A stretch of DNA of 20,072 nt from Eggerthellaceae bacterium (GCA_017960005.1 JAGCZM010000112.1:1-20072), one strand, 5' to 3'; shown: positions 8,024 to 15,299, numbered from the stretch's first letter. Numbers and translations: made by a program. Notes: generated from the letters alone by a model not told the origin.

Positions 8024-10449
8024 AAACTATCCCCTCTTTGTTCTTCATCAAACGATGCGTCTTCTTCATCGTCTTCATCGGTCCATGCGTATTCGAACTC
8101 ATCGTTGAACATGTCTTCTTCGTCATCGAATGCCTCTTCGAATTCTTCTCCGATCGGCTCAATCTCTTCTTCGGGTTCGAACTCATCCACTTCAAAATCG
8201 ATCTCGTCGGTAAAGTCGATGACATCGTCTATCTCTATCGGTTCAATGAAATCCGTGGGGTCTTCGATCTCTTGGGCCACTTCCTCGAAATCCGGCACGT
8301 CGTCGATTTCCTCGGCGGCAACCTCTTCTTCTTCGAGTTTGAGGGCTTCCATCTTCGCGGTCTCTTGAGCCTGTTTGATTTGCTCTTCTTCCTCGGCGAT
8401 GCGCTGTGCTTCTGCCTCTCTCATCTTCTCGAAGAATTCTTCGGCTTCCTGCTCGGCGATGGTTGCTTCTTTTGCCCACTCTTCTTCTTGAGCTTTATGC
8501 TCTTCGGATTCTCTCCATTCTTTGAGCCTCATGGAAAGTTTGGATTCGAGCTTGTTGACCTCACGGTCATAGGTCAGTATGCCGTTTGTTTCTTCTTCTA
8601 TATCGCACAGCTGCGTGAATATAAAACCGGAACAGCCGCGCTTTTCCAAAGAAGAGGCCTTATCGATAAGCGCTTTGTATGCTTTCTCCCATTTGTCCGC
8701 ATCCTCAAACGACGCATATCCGTATGAGCGATCCAGAGAGGAGTGCTCGGCAATATGATGGGTATAGCCGCCTATTTCGCTGAGGATGAAAGCACGGCGG
8801 TCGTGACGCTTTCTGCGATATACCCGCAGTTTGCGGAAATAATTGTGAATGCTTACGTAATCGCCCACCCCGCGGTCGAACCAACCGCTGGTGGCATCGA
8901 TGGGACGGGTCCTGTCGAAACGTGAGGCGTACAAAACGGCGCGCACCGCATCGAACTGTCCCCACCCTTCGTTGAACAGCGTCCAGGTCGCGACACAGGG
9001 ATGGCTTCCCAATAGCTCGATCATCTCACCGAGAGTCTGCAGCCATTCTTCTTGGTACTCGACCGAATCTGCACCGGATTTCCTTTTGAACTTCAGTGCC
9101 GTATCGTCTTTGGAATCCCATGCCGAGCGATGAAGTGTCGGTTTTTTGGATACCAATTTGAAATCATAGGCTCCTCCGCCGCAGGGCATATCCTGCCATA
9201 CGAGCATGCCCAGTTTGTCACAGGCATAATAGAAGCGCTCCGCCTCTATCTTAAGATGCATGCGAAGCGTATTGAACCCCGCTTGTTTCATGGAAAGAAT
9301 ATCGAAATCAAAGGCCTCGTAATCGGGTGCGGTCATCAATGACTCTGGCCAGTAACCCTGGTCGAGAACGCCTTTGACAAAGTAGGCTTTTCCGTTGAGC
9401 AGAAAACGCGGACGGGAGCGCCTTGCCTTGCGGGAAGTACCCTCGCATCCGATCTCCACCTTCCTGAAGGCCGTATAGGAAGACACCTCATCCTCTCCGT
9501 AATAGAAGATTACATCGTACAGAAACGGATCTTCGGGACTCCACAGATGAGGTGCCGGTATCTGCATCGCGGCGGTAAAGAAAGCCTGTTCGATGGCGTA
9601 TCCGTCCTGCGTCTGAAGTTTGACTGTCTTGTATTGGGCATCCTGTGCCGGTATTGTCACGGATTCGACCAAAGAGCCGTCCCCGGTATATACGTAAACG
9701 GATAAGGGGTAACCGGCCACGTTGACCGTTGCGTTGATGAGCAAAAGACCGTTGTCGATGTCGGGTGTCAGCACCGCGGAAACCATATGGGCCGCGGGGA
9801 CGGATTCCATCCACACGCTTTGCCAAATGCCGCTTTGAGCGGTGTACCAGATGTTGCCGGCTTTGAGCTTTTGCTTTCCCCGCAACTGAACGCCGGTATC
9901 GCTCGGATCGACCACGTATACCGCAAACGAGTTGTATCCGGGTTTGACATAATCGGTGATATCCACGTCAAACGGCGTATATCCGCCGACGTGGCCGCCC
10001 ACCTCTGTGTCGTTAATGTAAATACGGCAGGCATAGTCCACCGCCCCGAAATGGAGCAACAACCTTTTTGTCGCCACCCCGAAATTGTTTATTCCCAGCT
10101 CTTCTTCGGAGATTTCCACCTCTCGGTAGTACCACAGCTCCTCATCGGGTTGCAGAATATGCTCCACGCCCGACAACTTGCATTCCGGAGAAAACGGAAC
10201 GAGTATTTCTTTGTCGTATTCGGAAGGATGAGGAAGATAGCTTTGTTCATCGGGAGATGTCTTGCGAATCAGACAAGACCACAAACCGTTTAGGTTGATG
10301 AACGAGTTGCGCATGAACCGAGGGCAGGGATGCTGAGGCAAGACCCGATCAGGATCGAGGTTTTTGCCCCATTGCGACATAAGCTCCTTGAACGGTTCGG
10401 GGGTGTGAGACTTGGGTCTCGCTTTCCAAACGCGTTTGAGATTCAGCAT
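8020..10449 (-). CDS. Glycoside hydrolase family 2 enzyme (probable beta-galactosidase) with very acidic C-terminal tail
   Basis: Retaining beta-glycosidase; with galK and galT directly downstream, beta-galactoside hydrolysis in the cytoplasm is the likely role, although GH2 also contains glucuronidases and mannosidases. Numbered from ATG 10449: jelly-roll sugar-binding domain (about 45-205: SFINLNGLWS, WYYREVEI, LHFGAVDYACRIYIND, VGGYTPFDVDITDYV, WYTAQSGIWQSVWME), Ig-like domain, then TIM barrel (about 350-640) with acid/base Glu494 in TLFNEGWGQF and nucleophile Glu558 in FILSEIGGY. No signal peptide. Residues about 643-809 are a Glu/Ala/Lys helical stretch followed by a segment that is largely Asp/Glu, not part of any GH2 domain I know. 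Start: ATGs at 10485, 10455 and 10449 are in frame; 10449 has AAAGG (10458-10462) at 8 bases and lies downstream of the candidate promoter. First gene of the operon. Confidence 0.85.
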   Translation of the reverse strand: MLNLKRVWKARPKSHTPEPFKELMSQWGKNLDPDRVLPQHPCPRFMRNSFINLNGLWSCLIRKTSPDEQSYLPHPSEYDKEILVPFSPECKLSGVEHILQPDEELWYYREVEISEEELGINNFGVATKRLLLHFGAVDYACRIYINDTEVGGHVGGYTPFDVDITDYVKPGYNSFAVYVVDPSDTGVQLRGKQKLKAGNIWYTAQSGIWQSVWMESVPAAHMVSAVLTPDIDNGLLLINATVNVAGYPLSVYVYTGDGSLVESVTIPAQDAQYKTVKLQTQDGYAIEQAFFTAAMQIPAPHLWSPEDPFLYDVIFYYGEDEVSSYTAFRKVEIGCEGTSRKARRSRPRFLLNGKAYFVKGVLDQGYWPESLMTAPDYEAFDFDILSMKQAGFNTLRMHLKIEAERFYYACDKLGMLVWQDMPCGGGAYDFKLVSKKPTLHRSAWDSKDDTALKFKRKSGADSVEYQEEWLQTLGEMIELLGSHPCVATWTLFNEGWGQFDAVRAVLYASRFDRTRPIDATSGWFDRGVGDYVSIHNYFRKLRVYRRKRHDRRAFILSEIGGYTHHIAEHSSLDRSYGYASFEDADKWEKAYKALIDKASSLEKRGCSGFIFTQLCDIEEETNGILTYDREVNKLESKLSMRLKEWRESEEHKAQEEEWAKEATIAEQEAEEFFEKMREAEAQRIAEEEEQIKQAQETAKMEALKLEEEEVAAEEIDDVPDFEEVAQEIEDPTDFIEPIEIDDVIDFTDEIDFEVDEFEPEEEIEPIGEEFEEAFDDEEDMFNDEFEYAWTDEDDEEDASFDEEQRGDSL

Positions 10450-10488
10450 CGACATGGCCTTTCGAAGAGATATATTCCCGAACATAAT

Positions 10489-10519
10489 ATTTTACGCCAG
10501 GCGATGCGAAAACCCTCAA
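10489..10519 (-). promoter_or_regulatory. Candidate promoter of the GH2-galK-galT-asnB operon
   Basis: TAAAAT (10489-10494) as -10 and TTGAGG (10514-10519) as -35, 19 bases apart, slightly wide. It lies between the upstream terminator (10561-10594) and the GH2 gene, where a promoter is required. Transcription would begin near 10482, downstream of the most distal ATG (10485), supporting a later start. I see no clear sugar-repressor operator or catabolite-response element. Confidence 0.3.
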
Positions 10520-10560
10520 ACAAACACCGAAACACTCTCATCGTTGCCGATATGAAACGA

Positions 10561-10594
10561 TTAAAAAGAAGGGCCGCACAAATGCGGCCCTTCT
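10561..10594 (-). terminator. Rho-independent terminator after the DUF5684-like gene
   Basis: A perfect 12-bp stem (10567-10578 paired with 10583-10594; core AAGGGCCGCA / TGCGGCCCTT) with a 4-base loop. On the minus strand it is followed by TTTTTAA. It starts about 25 bases after the stop codon at 10620, the expected place, and separates this gene from the galactose operon. Confidence 0.9.
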
Positions 10595-10619
10595 CCCTGT
10601 CGTTTAATCGCTCAAACGA

Positions 10620-11048
10620 TTATGCGCGACGGAATTTGTCCTTGTTGATACCGAGGACAAACACGGCGATGGAGCAGCAGAGAACCAAGAATACGGTGTA
10701 AGGAATACCATGTCCGAAACCCTTGGAGGTCTTGTAGCAAAGGATGACAAACATAACCAAGTTGGCAATGTTGACGATGGTGCCGAGGAAGCCGAGGAAG
10801 TTGGCAAGGATGCTGCCGACGATAAGAACAGCCAGCCAGATCCAGAACCATTTCTTCTCCCAAACTCTGCCGAACCATACATAGACGTTGTAAATCGGGA
10901 TGATACCCTTCCAACCCTTCTCACCCATCTTCTTGAACATCAGCCACAGGCCGACGAGCAAAAGGATGAAGAAGATTGCGCTTACGATGCCGCCGCCGAG
11001 AATAAACGGACCAAGCAAACCGGTAATCGCATCAATAATTTCCTGCAT
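10620..11048 (-). CDS. Small membrane protein, DUF5684-like
   Basis: A 142-residue integral membrane protein of unknown function. The segment KMGEKGWKGIIPIYNVYVW (about 40-58) matches the hallmark of the DUF5684 family (a K-x-G-x-x-G-W-x-x-I-I-P-I-Y-N pattern after the first helix). Predicted helices at about 15-38, 67-86, 88-106 and 115-133, with a short basic C-terminus (NKDKFRRA). Some relatives are annotated as signal-peptidase-like, but I see no catalytic Ser/Lys pair here. Start ATG 11048 has AGAGGAAA immediately upstream. It appears monocistronic, with its own promoter candidate and a strong terminator. Confidence 0.75.
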   Translation of the reverse strand: MQEIIDAITGLLGPFILGGGIVSAIFFILLLVGLWLMFKKMGEKGWKGIIPIYNVYVWFGRVWEKKWFWIWLAVLIVGSILANFLGFLGTIVNIANLVMFVILCYKTSKGFGHGIPYTVFLVLCCSIAVFVLGINKDKFRRA

Positions 11049-11173
11049 TTTTTCCTCTTTCTCTTAAAGGGGCAGCACAACTACCCACCTTGCTTCACAA
11101 AGCCGACTTTTGCCGACTTTGCTGCGCTTTCCCTTCATTTAAGAAACCGCGAACGCAACATAATATGCGCCCG

Positions 11174-11202
11174 ATAATGCATATCCGACGCTCTATACAC
11201 AA
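11174..11202 (-). promoter_or_regulatory. Candidate promoter of the DUF5684-like gene, with long leader
   Basis: TTGTGT (11197-11202) and CATTAT (11174-11179) are spaced exactly 17 bases. The resulting leader would be about 120 bases long. The leader contains a direct repeat of GCCGACTTT (plus strand, 11102-11110 and 11112-11120). An overlapping alternative -10 is TATTAT, a few bases downstream. The rest of the 217-base gap 11049-11265 shows nothing else I can name; an AAAAAG/CTTTTT stretch near 11226-11240 is too weak to call a terminator for the upstream gene. Confidence 0.4.
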
Positions 11203-11265
11203 AAAATCGCAGAAAAACTATCGCAAAAAGGGCTTTTTATACAAGAAAACGGTCTGGTTTGGAGA

Positions 11266-12390
11266 TTATCGCTCTTCGTTTTGCGAATAATCGGCCTCAA
11301 GCGTATCGATGATGACATCGACCGCACAGGTGTCGCTCCACTGCTTTTGGGCTTCAAGCATGGCATTGCATGCCTCATCGTCATCAAGCAAAGCCAACAC
11401 TTTGGAGGTTGCCTCTGCCGCATCCGCGGCTCCCCACGCACATCCGCGCTCCACGAAGTATTTGAGGTTATAGGTTTCCGGGCCGGGGACGGCATCGATG
11501 AACACGCAGGGTGTATTGCCGGTGACGCATTCGGTAGAGGTCAATCCACCCGGCTTGGATACGATGAGATCGGCTGCCTTTATCCATTTATCCATGTTGT
11601 GGACAAATCCCATGGGATAAAAGCGTCCTTCTTTTGCCATGGGCTTGAGCTTGCGCAACAACTTTTTGTTGCTGCCGCAGATGACGGCAAGCATTGAGTT
11701 TTCCGGGAGGAGTTTGTCAAGTTCGATGCTCAGTTTGTTGAGCGGACCGCATCCCATGGCACCGCAGCTCATGACCACCAGACGCTTGTCCGTCGGCAAG
11801 CCGAGCTCTTCTTTGACCTCTTGTTTAAAGGGATGCTCGTAATAGGTTTTGGAAACGGGAATGCCGGATTCGATGATGGCGTTTTTGTCCACCCCTTCAT
11901 CGACGAATGCCCCGGTCAAACCCTTGGGTACAAACCAGTGTTTCCCTCTTGTGAAATACACACCCGGGCTGCAGGTGTAATCGGTGGCAACGAAGTATCC
12001 GGGGATGTTGTATTTACGACCTCTTTCTTCTCTGTTTCTGAGAATATGCGCCAACATCAGTGCCGGAAACACGTGCACGCATACCACCGCATCGTATTTG
12101 TTTTGGTTGATGTAGAAATAAAGCGGTGCCGCCGCAAACATAAAATCAGAATACAGAGAATAATTGGGGTGGTTCTCCTCACGGGCGTAAGCTTTGCCGT
12201 AGGTTTTGGGCAGATACTTGTACGTAAACGTATGGCCCCAGGAGATGAACTCTTTTCTGCTGCGTGTCGTAAAATCGAGACCGTTTTTTATGTCGGCACG
12301 GTGTCCGCGCCGCTTGGCTTCCGCCTGCAGCGCTTTGGCCGCCGAATTGTGACCGCCACCGGTGCTTGACGAAAGAATGAGGATCTTCAT
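11266..12390 (-). CDS. GT28 glycosyltransferase, diacylglycerol glycosyltransferase / MGDG synthase-like
   Basis: A 374-residue GT-B enzyme of the UgtP/MGDG-synthase type, which transfers glucose or galactose from a UDP-sugar to diacylglycerol at the inner face of the membrane. The N-terminal domain begins MKILILSSSTGGGHNSAAKAL (family glycine-rich loop and His at 11-14). The C-terminal domain has GFVHNMDKWIKAADLIVSKPGG (donor-site SKPGG at about 278-282), LTSTECVTGNTP and VPGPETYN (about 301-308), as in MurG and UgtP. No signal peptide; membrane association would be peripheral. Start ATG 12390 has AAAGGAG about 7 bases upstream and overlaps the stop of the upstream acyltransferase-like gene as ATGA, so the two are co-translated. 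Acceptor and sugar cannot be fixed from sequence. Relatives with other lipid acceptors exist. Confidence 0.85.
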   Translation of the reverse strand: MKILILSSSTGGGHNSAAKALQAEAKRRGHRADIKNGLDFTTRSRKEFISWGHTFTYKYLPKTYGKAYAREENHPNYSLYSDFMFAAAPLYFYINQNKYDAVVCVHVFPALMLAHILRNREERGRKYNIPGYFVATDYTCSPGVYFTRGKHWFVPKGLTGAFVDEGVDKNAIIESGIPVSKTYYEHPFKQEVKEELGLPTDKRLVVMSCGAMGCGPLNKLSIELDKLLPENSMLAVICGSNKKLLRKLKPMAKEGRFYPMGFVHNMDKWIKAADLIVSKPGGLTSTECVTGNTPCVFIDAVPGPETYNLKYFVERGCAWGAADAAEATSKVLALLDDDEACNAMLEAQKQWSDTCAVDVIIDTLEADYSQNEER

Positions 12391-12971
12391 GAAGCTCTCC
12401 TTTCTTCCCGATGAAGCGCGTGCTCATACAAACTCACGAACCGGGGTCTGTTGTATCGCTGGATAACGATATCCATCAGATTCGTCAGCACATATACGGC
12501 CCAAAGCGGCCATGCCATAACCCCGAAATGCATAATAAACAATAATGCCGGCGATACGACGATGATGAACCAATGCGTTACCTCGGCGACGCACAGCTCC
12601 TGGATTATCGAGGCAATCTCCTTGGAAGGCATATCGTGGGATGCAACCTTGTCCGATACGCTCGAGGTTGCCTTGCTCATGTCGATCATCTTGTCTTTCC
12701 AGGCATTGACATGAAGCTTTTGCTGATAAAAACGTCCCCGGTTCTCCCAAGAAAAGGAAGCGAAAGGATGCTTTTCCCAAGAGAACTTGCGCGGAAGCGC
12801 ATTGCCCACAAAATGAAACACCACTCCTATGGCAATGACGCTCCATGCAAACAAAAAGTATTGTTCCCAAAACCAAAACAGCGGCCATTGCGTGAAGTTG
12901 CCGATGAAGGCCACGCTTGATATCACCAAAAGCAATATCAAAAACCAAAGTTTCTTGATGAGATAAAGCAT
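12387..12971 (-). CDS. CrtO-like membrane acyltransferase (glycosyl-4,4'-diaponeurosporenoate acyltransferase family)
   Basis: A 194-residue membrane protein. The reference member, staphylococcal CrtO, esterifies a sugar hydroxyl of a glycosylated carotenoid with a fatty acid. Family motifs seen: SWENRGRFYQQKLHVNAWK (about 74-92, W-E-x-x-G-x-x-Y then W-K), VAEVTHWF (about 128-135, E-x-x-H-W, probable active site) and the C-terminal IQRYNRPR (170-177). Hydrophobic segments at about 8-26, 36-58 and 135-165. No carotenoid genes (CrtM, CrtN, CrtP, CrtQ) are in the window, so the substrate may be the glycolipid made by the glycosyltransferase whose start overlaps this gene's stop (ATGA). Starts 30 bases after the Pr6Pr-like gene, with which it probably forms an operon. 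Family membership is good; the substrate is inference. Confidence 0.75.
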   Translation of the reverse strand: MLYLIKKLWFLILLLVISSVAFIGNFTQWPLFWFWEQYFLFAWSVIAIGVVFHFVGNALPRKFSWEKHPFASFSWENRGRFYQQKLHVNAWKDKMIDMSKATSSVSDKVASHDMPSKEIASIIQELCVAEVTHWFIIVVSPALLFIMHFGVMAWPLWAVYVLTNLMDIVIQRYNRPRFVSLYEHALHREERRAS

Positions 12972-13001
12972 GCCCCGCTTACCCTTTGACGCAAAAACCC
13001 T

Positions 13002-13673
13002 TTATGCCTCAAGCGCTTTTTTGTTTTTGCGATGAGGCAGGTACTCGAGCATCATCAAACCGAAGTTCAAAATCAGCATCGCGATAAGCGAAATATACCA
13101 ATGTCCCTCGAGGATGCCGCTGTTGAACCCGTAGATATCCGGCCAGGTTCCCACAATGACCACGAAGGTGATGTAGCAGATGCCGTAGACGCAGATGGGT
13201 ATGAATCCGAGCAAGGACTCCTTAAACGTAAGCTCTCCTTTTTCGACAAAGAGATAGGAGACGATGCACAAAAGCGGAACGACGCCGTGCATGAAGAAGT
13301 TTGCACCGATATACATATAGTGATATCCGAGCGTGGGGCCCAAGAACACGGCGACCGTAACAAAGGTCAACGTGACGGCAACCGTACCGATCATCTTCAC
13401 CAAAAAGATCCGGTGCGGAATGGGGGCTTGGGGATTACCCGCAAAATGAGCTTTGATGTTGTGGATTAAAACGATCAGGCAGGCCAGCGCCGCCAGGATG
13501 TTGGAATCGATGGTAAAGAAGATAAACTCCCATGTACCCACCATCGGAGGGTTGTTGATGCCATCCACATGTACCAGACCGTCACTGAAATAAAACGCGG
13601 CGACCGACAGAATGGCAAGGATAAACGCCAAAGCGTTAAGGATGGAAGAAACGATGTATCTTGCGCGATTCAT
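13002..13673 (-). CDS. Pr6Pr / AIG1 (FAR-17a)-like multi-pass membrane protein
   Basis: A 223-residue protein with about six transmembrane helices (about 8-30, 50-70, 93-113, 120-143, 150-175, 188-210). The segments EFIFFTIDSNIL (49-60) and ANFFMHGVVPLL (124-135) match the two most conserved parts of the Pr6Pr/AIG1 family. In human AIG1 and ADTRP a Thr and a His in these positions form the active site that hydrolyses fatty-acid esters of hydroxy fatty acids; the equivalents here are Thr54 and His129. The bacterial members have no established function that I know of. First gene of the putative lipid cassette (with the CrtO-like and GT28 genes) and preceded by a palindromic operator-like site. 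Start ATG 13673 has AAGAG about 8 bases upstream. Confidence 0.7.
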   Translation of the reverse strand: MNRARYIVSSILNALAFILAILSVAAFYFSDGLVHVDGINNPPMVGTWEFIFFTIDSNILAALACLIVLIHNIKAHFAGNPQAPIPHRIFLVKMIGTVAVTLTFVTVAVFLGPTLGYHYMYIGANFFMHGVVPLLCIVSYLFVEKGELTFKESLLGFIPICVYGICYITFVVIVGTWPDIYGFNSGILEGHWYISLIAMLILNFGLMMLEYLPHRKNKKALEA

Positions 13674-13720
13674 GATTGTTCTCTTTTCCGTTCATATGGT
13701 TAACGTTATTTGTCTCCCCT

Positions 13721-13749
13721 ATGATAGCAAAGCAGAAACAAAAATGTTA
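13721..13749 (-). promoter_or_regulatory. Candidate promoter of the lipid cassette
   Basis: TATCAT (13721-13726) is a good -10 on the minus strand. A 17-base spacer places the -35 at 13744-13749, where the sequence is a poor match to TTGACA and lies inside the inverted repeat 13742-13765. The leader to ATG 13673 would be about 40 bases. Confidence 0.4.
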
Positions 13750-13765
13750 GTTTAATCTAACATTT
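13742..13765. promoter_or_regulatory. Perfect inverted repeat, probable repressor operator
   Basis: AAATGTTAG (13742-13750), 6-base AT spacer, CTAACATTT (13757-13765); all 9 arm positions match. It overlaps the presumed -35 of the Pr6Pr-CrtO-GT28 genes. The inner pattern TTAG-N6-CTAA resembles operators of DtxR/MntR-family metal-dependent repressors, but TetR or MarR regulators also use such sites. No regulator gene is visible in the window. Confidence 0.6.
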
Positions 13766-13771
13766 ATCAAT

Positions 13772-13800
13772 CGAGGCGGTTGCTTTTTGCAACCGCCTCG
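13772..13800 (-). terminator. Hairpin downstream of the LRR gene
   Basis: A perfect 12-bp G+C-rich stem (CGAGGCGGTTGC 13772-13783, GCAACCGCCTCG 13789-13800) with a TTTTT/AAAAA loop, starting 24 bases after the LRR stop codon. On the minus strand it is followed by an AT-rich stretch (ATTGATAAATG) rather than a clean T run, so termination may be incomplete. It could also insulate the palindromic promoter just downstream. Confidence 0.7.
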
Positions 13801-13824
13801 GAGTTTACTCGATGTGTCCGCTTG

Positions 13825-15261
13825 TCAGATGGTGGGAACGTCGTCTTCTTTGGGTTTGTCCTCTTTGGGCTTTTCTTCTTCCGTCTTCTTTTGATGCTTG
13901 GGTTGCTTTTTGGCTTTGGGAGCCTCAGCCGACTTCTCCTCTTCTTTCGAGATCTCGGGGATAACCACTTTGCTTGTCTCGACCGGTTCGATCTCGGGAA
14001 TGACGGGAGCGTTGTTTTGTTCAAAGCTCACGCTCGGCAGCGACATCGACTCATCCGCGGCAAAAGCTGCCGCGTCATAGCCGGCATCTTGGTTTACGAA
14101 GTAAGACTTTTCCTCTTCGGGACGCTTACGTGTCGCGAATATCGCCACCAGCGCCATAATCACGAGCAGTACCGCACCGCCGATGATAATCCATGTCCAA
14201 TCAAAAGGATCGTCCTCTTGCGGCTCGGGTGTGGGATCCGCGCTTGACTGAGGCTCGATGGCACCATCATGACCGGTTCTGATAAGCCAGCTTTGCAGCT
14301 TGGACAGATCGGAAATCTTGTTGCCTTCGCAACTCAAATACACAAGAGCGGTGTTTCTGCTGATATCGAGAGCCGTCAAATCGTTTCCGGAAATCAAGAG
14401 GCGCTCGAGATGAGTGAGTTTGGACAAATCGATGGAAGAAAGCTTGTTGTTGCTCAGATCCAGAGTTTTGAGATTGGTGAGTTTGCTCAAATCAACGGAG
14501 GTGAGATTGTTGTTTTTGAGCTTTAAGGAATTAACCGATGTTGACAGTGCCGAAAAATCGATGGCGGCAATACCTTTGGTTTCCGCAACGAGACCGGCGA
14601 TGTCATAAAGTTTGCCGTTGCTCACGAATTTCTTTGGCATGACCAAGGAGGTTTCGCTGCCGACAAACGTCAACTCCATCTGCAAACCGGCACCGGGAAC
14701 CAACGCTCCGGCAAAGCTGCTCGGAGAGGTGTTCATGGGAGAAAGATTTGCGCTGTGTCCGCTTTGCTCTCCCCATGCGCTCAACGCCTCGACATTGGCA
14801 ACAGTCAGATTGTTGCGGGATGCGTCAACGGAGGTCAACGCGGGATTGGCCGATATATCCAGATTGCCGATCAGGTTGTCGCTGCAATCCAGCACCCGCA
14901 GTTCGGGACAGCCGATCAAATCAAGAGAAATCAGATAGTTATCGCTGCAATCCAAATGTTTCAGATGAGCCGCATTGGAAAGATCGATCTCTTCGAGCTG
15001 ATAGTTCTTGTAAACGATGGATACGACGCCGATGACCGATGAGTCGGATGTTTCCCAAACGTCGGGAGCTTCAACCGATTTGTCGGTACCGACATATACC
15101 AGATAAGCACCGGCACCGTATTCGCCCGTCGTGGCGCGCAACTCATAGTCATCCTGAGAAAAACCACCGCCCGAGGCCCATGCGCTTGTCGCCAAGGCGC
15201 ATACCAATGCGCAACTTGCGGCTATCGTCACAAAGAAAGAAATCAGTCTCCCGGTTTTCAT
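13825..15261 (-). CDS. Secreted leucine-rich-repeat protein, single-pass membrane-anchored, with charged cytoplasmic tail
   Basis: A 478-residue protein with receptor-like layout. Signal peptide at 1-29 (MKTGR, hydrophobic core, cleavage probably AWA-S). LRR block 1 at about 88-150 (LKHLDCSDNYLISLDL, LRVLDCSDNLIGNLDI) and LRR block 2 at about 243-320 (LKTLDLSNNKLSSIDL and neighbours). Each block ends in a similar cap, LSAWGEQSGHSANLSP (160-175) and LQSWLIRTGHDGAIEP (322-337), so the ectodomain is an internal duplication. A Pro/Asp/Glu linker leads to one transmembrane helix (about 355-376), stop-transfer TRKRPEEEK, and a cytoplasmic tail of about 100 residues rich in Glu, Lys and Pro. No sortase motif or enzymatic domain. 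Start: ATG 15261 has AAGGAG 8 bases upstream; an in-frame ATG at 15312 would hide the signal peptide. Function unknown; adhesion or sensing are guesses. Confidence 0.82.
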   Translation of the reverse strand: MKTGRLISFFVTIAASCALVCALATSAWASGGGFSQDDYELRATTGEYGAGAYLVYVGTDKSVEAPDVWETSDSSVIGVVSIVYKNYQLEEIDLSNAAHLKHLDCSDNYLISLDLIGCPELRVLDCSDNLIGNLDISANPALTSVDASRNNLTVANVEALSAWGEQSGHSANLSPMNTSPSSFAGALVPGAGLQMELTFVGSETSLVMPKKFVSNGKLYDIAGLVAETKGIAAIDFSALSTSVNSLKLKNNNLTSVDLSKLTNLKTLDLSNNKLSSIDLSKLTHLERLLISGNDLTALDISRNTALVYLSCEGNKISDLSKLQSWLIRTGHDGAIEPQSSADPTPEPQEDDPFDWTWIIIGGAVLLVIMALVAIFATRKRPEEEKSYFVNQDAGYDAAAFAADESMSLPSVSFEQNNAPVIPEIEPVETSKVVIPEISKEEEKSAEAPKAKKQPKHQKKTEEEKPKEDKPKEDDVPTI

Positions 15262-15299
15262 GAGATGCTCCTTTTTTGCTGCGAAAACGGTGCATTGAT

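Noticed and set aside
8038..8727. Plus-strand Phe/Leu-rich frame, membrane-protein-like, opposite the GH2 tail
   Set aside because: Its hydrophobic look is simply the complement of the GAA/GAG codons of the acidic tail (TTC/CTC on the other strand), not evidence of a gene.
12387..12971. Carotenoid (staphyloxanthin) biosynthesis locus
   Set aside because: Only the CrtO-like acyltransferase is present; no dehydrosqualene synthase, desaturase or carotenoid oxidase occurs in the window.
13772..13800. Hairpin as part of a repeat family or attachment site
   Set aside because: No second copy was noticed in the window and its place just after a stop codon is explained by termination.
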